Below, in pieces: positions 21,583-21,901 of a DNA stretch of 21,901 bases. Under the pieces are notes generated by a model. The model saw nothing but the letters and a program-made list of their open reading frames with translations, ran no database searches and was not told where the DNA came from. Source of the DNA: an uncultured Oscillospiraceae bacterium. GTDB lineage: Bacteria; Bacillota; Clostridia; Oscillospirales; Oscillospiraceae. The position numbers and the translations under genes are program-made. The DNA lies in assembly GCA_948766235.1 (NCBI GenBank), contig CAQCFX010000023.1, positions 1 to 21,901 of the forward strand. Direction: 5' to 3'. How positions within the stretch are numbered: the stretch's first letter is position 1; each line of letters starts with the position of its first letter.

Positions 21583-21837
21583 ATGAGCCTTACATCCACC
21601 GTTTCCGTCGCCAAGCAGCCCAACGTTCAGGACGCTTTTTTGTCCGCCGCCCGCCGTCTCGCCGCCCGGGTCACCGTTTTTTTAATGAACGGCTATCAGC
21701 TGCGGGGAATCATCACCGCCTTTGACCCCTACGTGGTGGTGGTGGTGTCCGACGGAAAGCAGCAGGTGATTTACAAGCACGCCATTTCCACCATCGCGCC
21801 GGAAAGCCCGATTGAATTGGAAGAAGCGCGAGCGTAG
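21583..21837 (+). CDS. hfq: RNA chaperone Hfq
   Basis: This 84-aa Sm-like hexameric protein binds U- and A-rich RNA and aids small-RNA action and mRNA decay. The Sm1 motif is FLMNGYQLRGIITAFDPYVVVV (about 45-66), and Sm2 is the hallmark YKHAISTI. The N-terminal QDAFL matches the QDxFL motif lining the RNA-binding face. The ATG at 21583 has AAGGAG nine bases upstream (21568-21573); a start at 21547 would include the ribosome site. It follows miaA in the usual order. The last residues (EARA and the stop) are encoded by the beginning of dispersed-repeat copy 5. Confidence 0.96.
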   Translation: MSLTSTVSVAKQPNVQDAFLSAARRLAARVTVFLMNGYQLRGIITAFDPYVVVVVSDGKQQVIYKHAISTIAPESPIELEEARA

Positions 21838-21901
21838 GCGCGCCGCCCCGGATGGAGCGCAGCGAGGGCAAAAGCCCAGCCGCCGCGCAGCGGCAGGCGG
21901 G
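21823..21901 (+). repeat. Dispersed GC-rich intergenic repeat, copy 5 (runs off the window)
   Basis: It starts AGAAGCGCGAGCGTAGGCGC, matching copy 2 with one difference, then GGATGGAGCGCAGCGAGGGC like copies 1 and 4. It overlaps the last five codons of hfq and supplies the stop. The right end is outside the window. Confidence 0.75.

Noticed and set aside
1..21901. CRISPR array, tRNA or rRNA genes, insertion sequences, prophage
   Set aside because: No regularly spaced direct repeats, no tRNA or rRNA-like sequences and no transposase or integrase motifs were found; the dispersed repeats are irregular in spacing and lack terminal inverted repeats.

Overview
The window is a GC-rich chromosomal segment of a bacterium of the Clostridia, most likely a butyrate-producing gut member of the Oscillospiraceae (Flavonifractor / Intestinimonas / Oscillibacter group). 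This placement is inferred from thiolase plus CtfAB-type CoA-transferase and phosphate butyryltransferase genes, a Noc/ParB protein with parS-like sites, a T-box upstream of ileS, a miaA-hfq pair and strong GGAGG ribosome sites. No plasmid, phage or transposase genes are visible. Most of the sequence is ordinary core genome; two AT-richer islands (about 6020-6600 and 9090-10190) look acquired.

Layout. 1-1933: end of a thiolase gene, then ctfA-ctfB (CoA-transferase, one-base overlap) and a strong terminator. 1935-3079: a minus-strand noc gene bracketed by two mirror-image 16-bp parS-like sites. 3207-7089: ileS (minus) and, about 580 bp upstream of it, an isoleucine T-box leader with its own promoter. 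Between the T-box terminator and ileS sits a small cassette: an XRE repressor (same strand as ileS) and a divergent small gene with a consensus promoter and paired operators. 7132-9074: ptb and prmA (minus). 9126-10464: an AT-rich island with a secreted-protein gene whose signal peptide is frameshifted, plus a small membrane protein. 10514-11329: a membrane-anchored small protein and an XRE regulator that appear to share the same C-terminal domain. 11714-19614: a seven-gene minus-strand operon (shikimate-kinase-like, DEAD-box helicase, metallophosphoesterase, mnmG, GyrI-like, MurT-like, GatD-like) from one good promoter. 19690-20415: a PilZ protein, divergent from miaA-hfq (20551-21837).

A family of GC-rich intergenic repeats runs through the window (five clear copies and one degraded copy). 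One copy lies inside the T-box leader, between Stem I and the antiterminator, and two overlap the stop codon of the preceding gene.

The most noteworthy points are: the ileS T-box separated from ileS by a repressor-controlled divergent cassette; a Noc whose specificity residues are all Noc-type although parS sites flank its gene, together with a 13/14 match to the Noc binding site inside mnmG; a MurT/GatD-like pair that has lost the glutaminase nucleophile; and the regulator/membrane-protein pair sharing a domain. Functions of the cassette ORF and of the AT-rich secreted protein are unknown.
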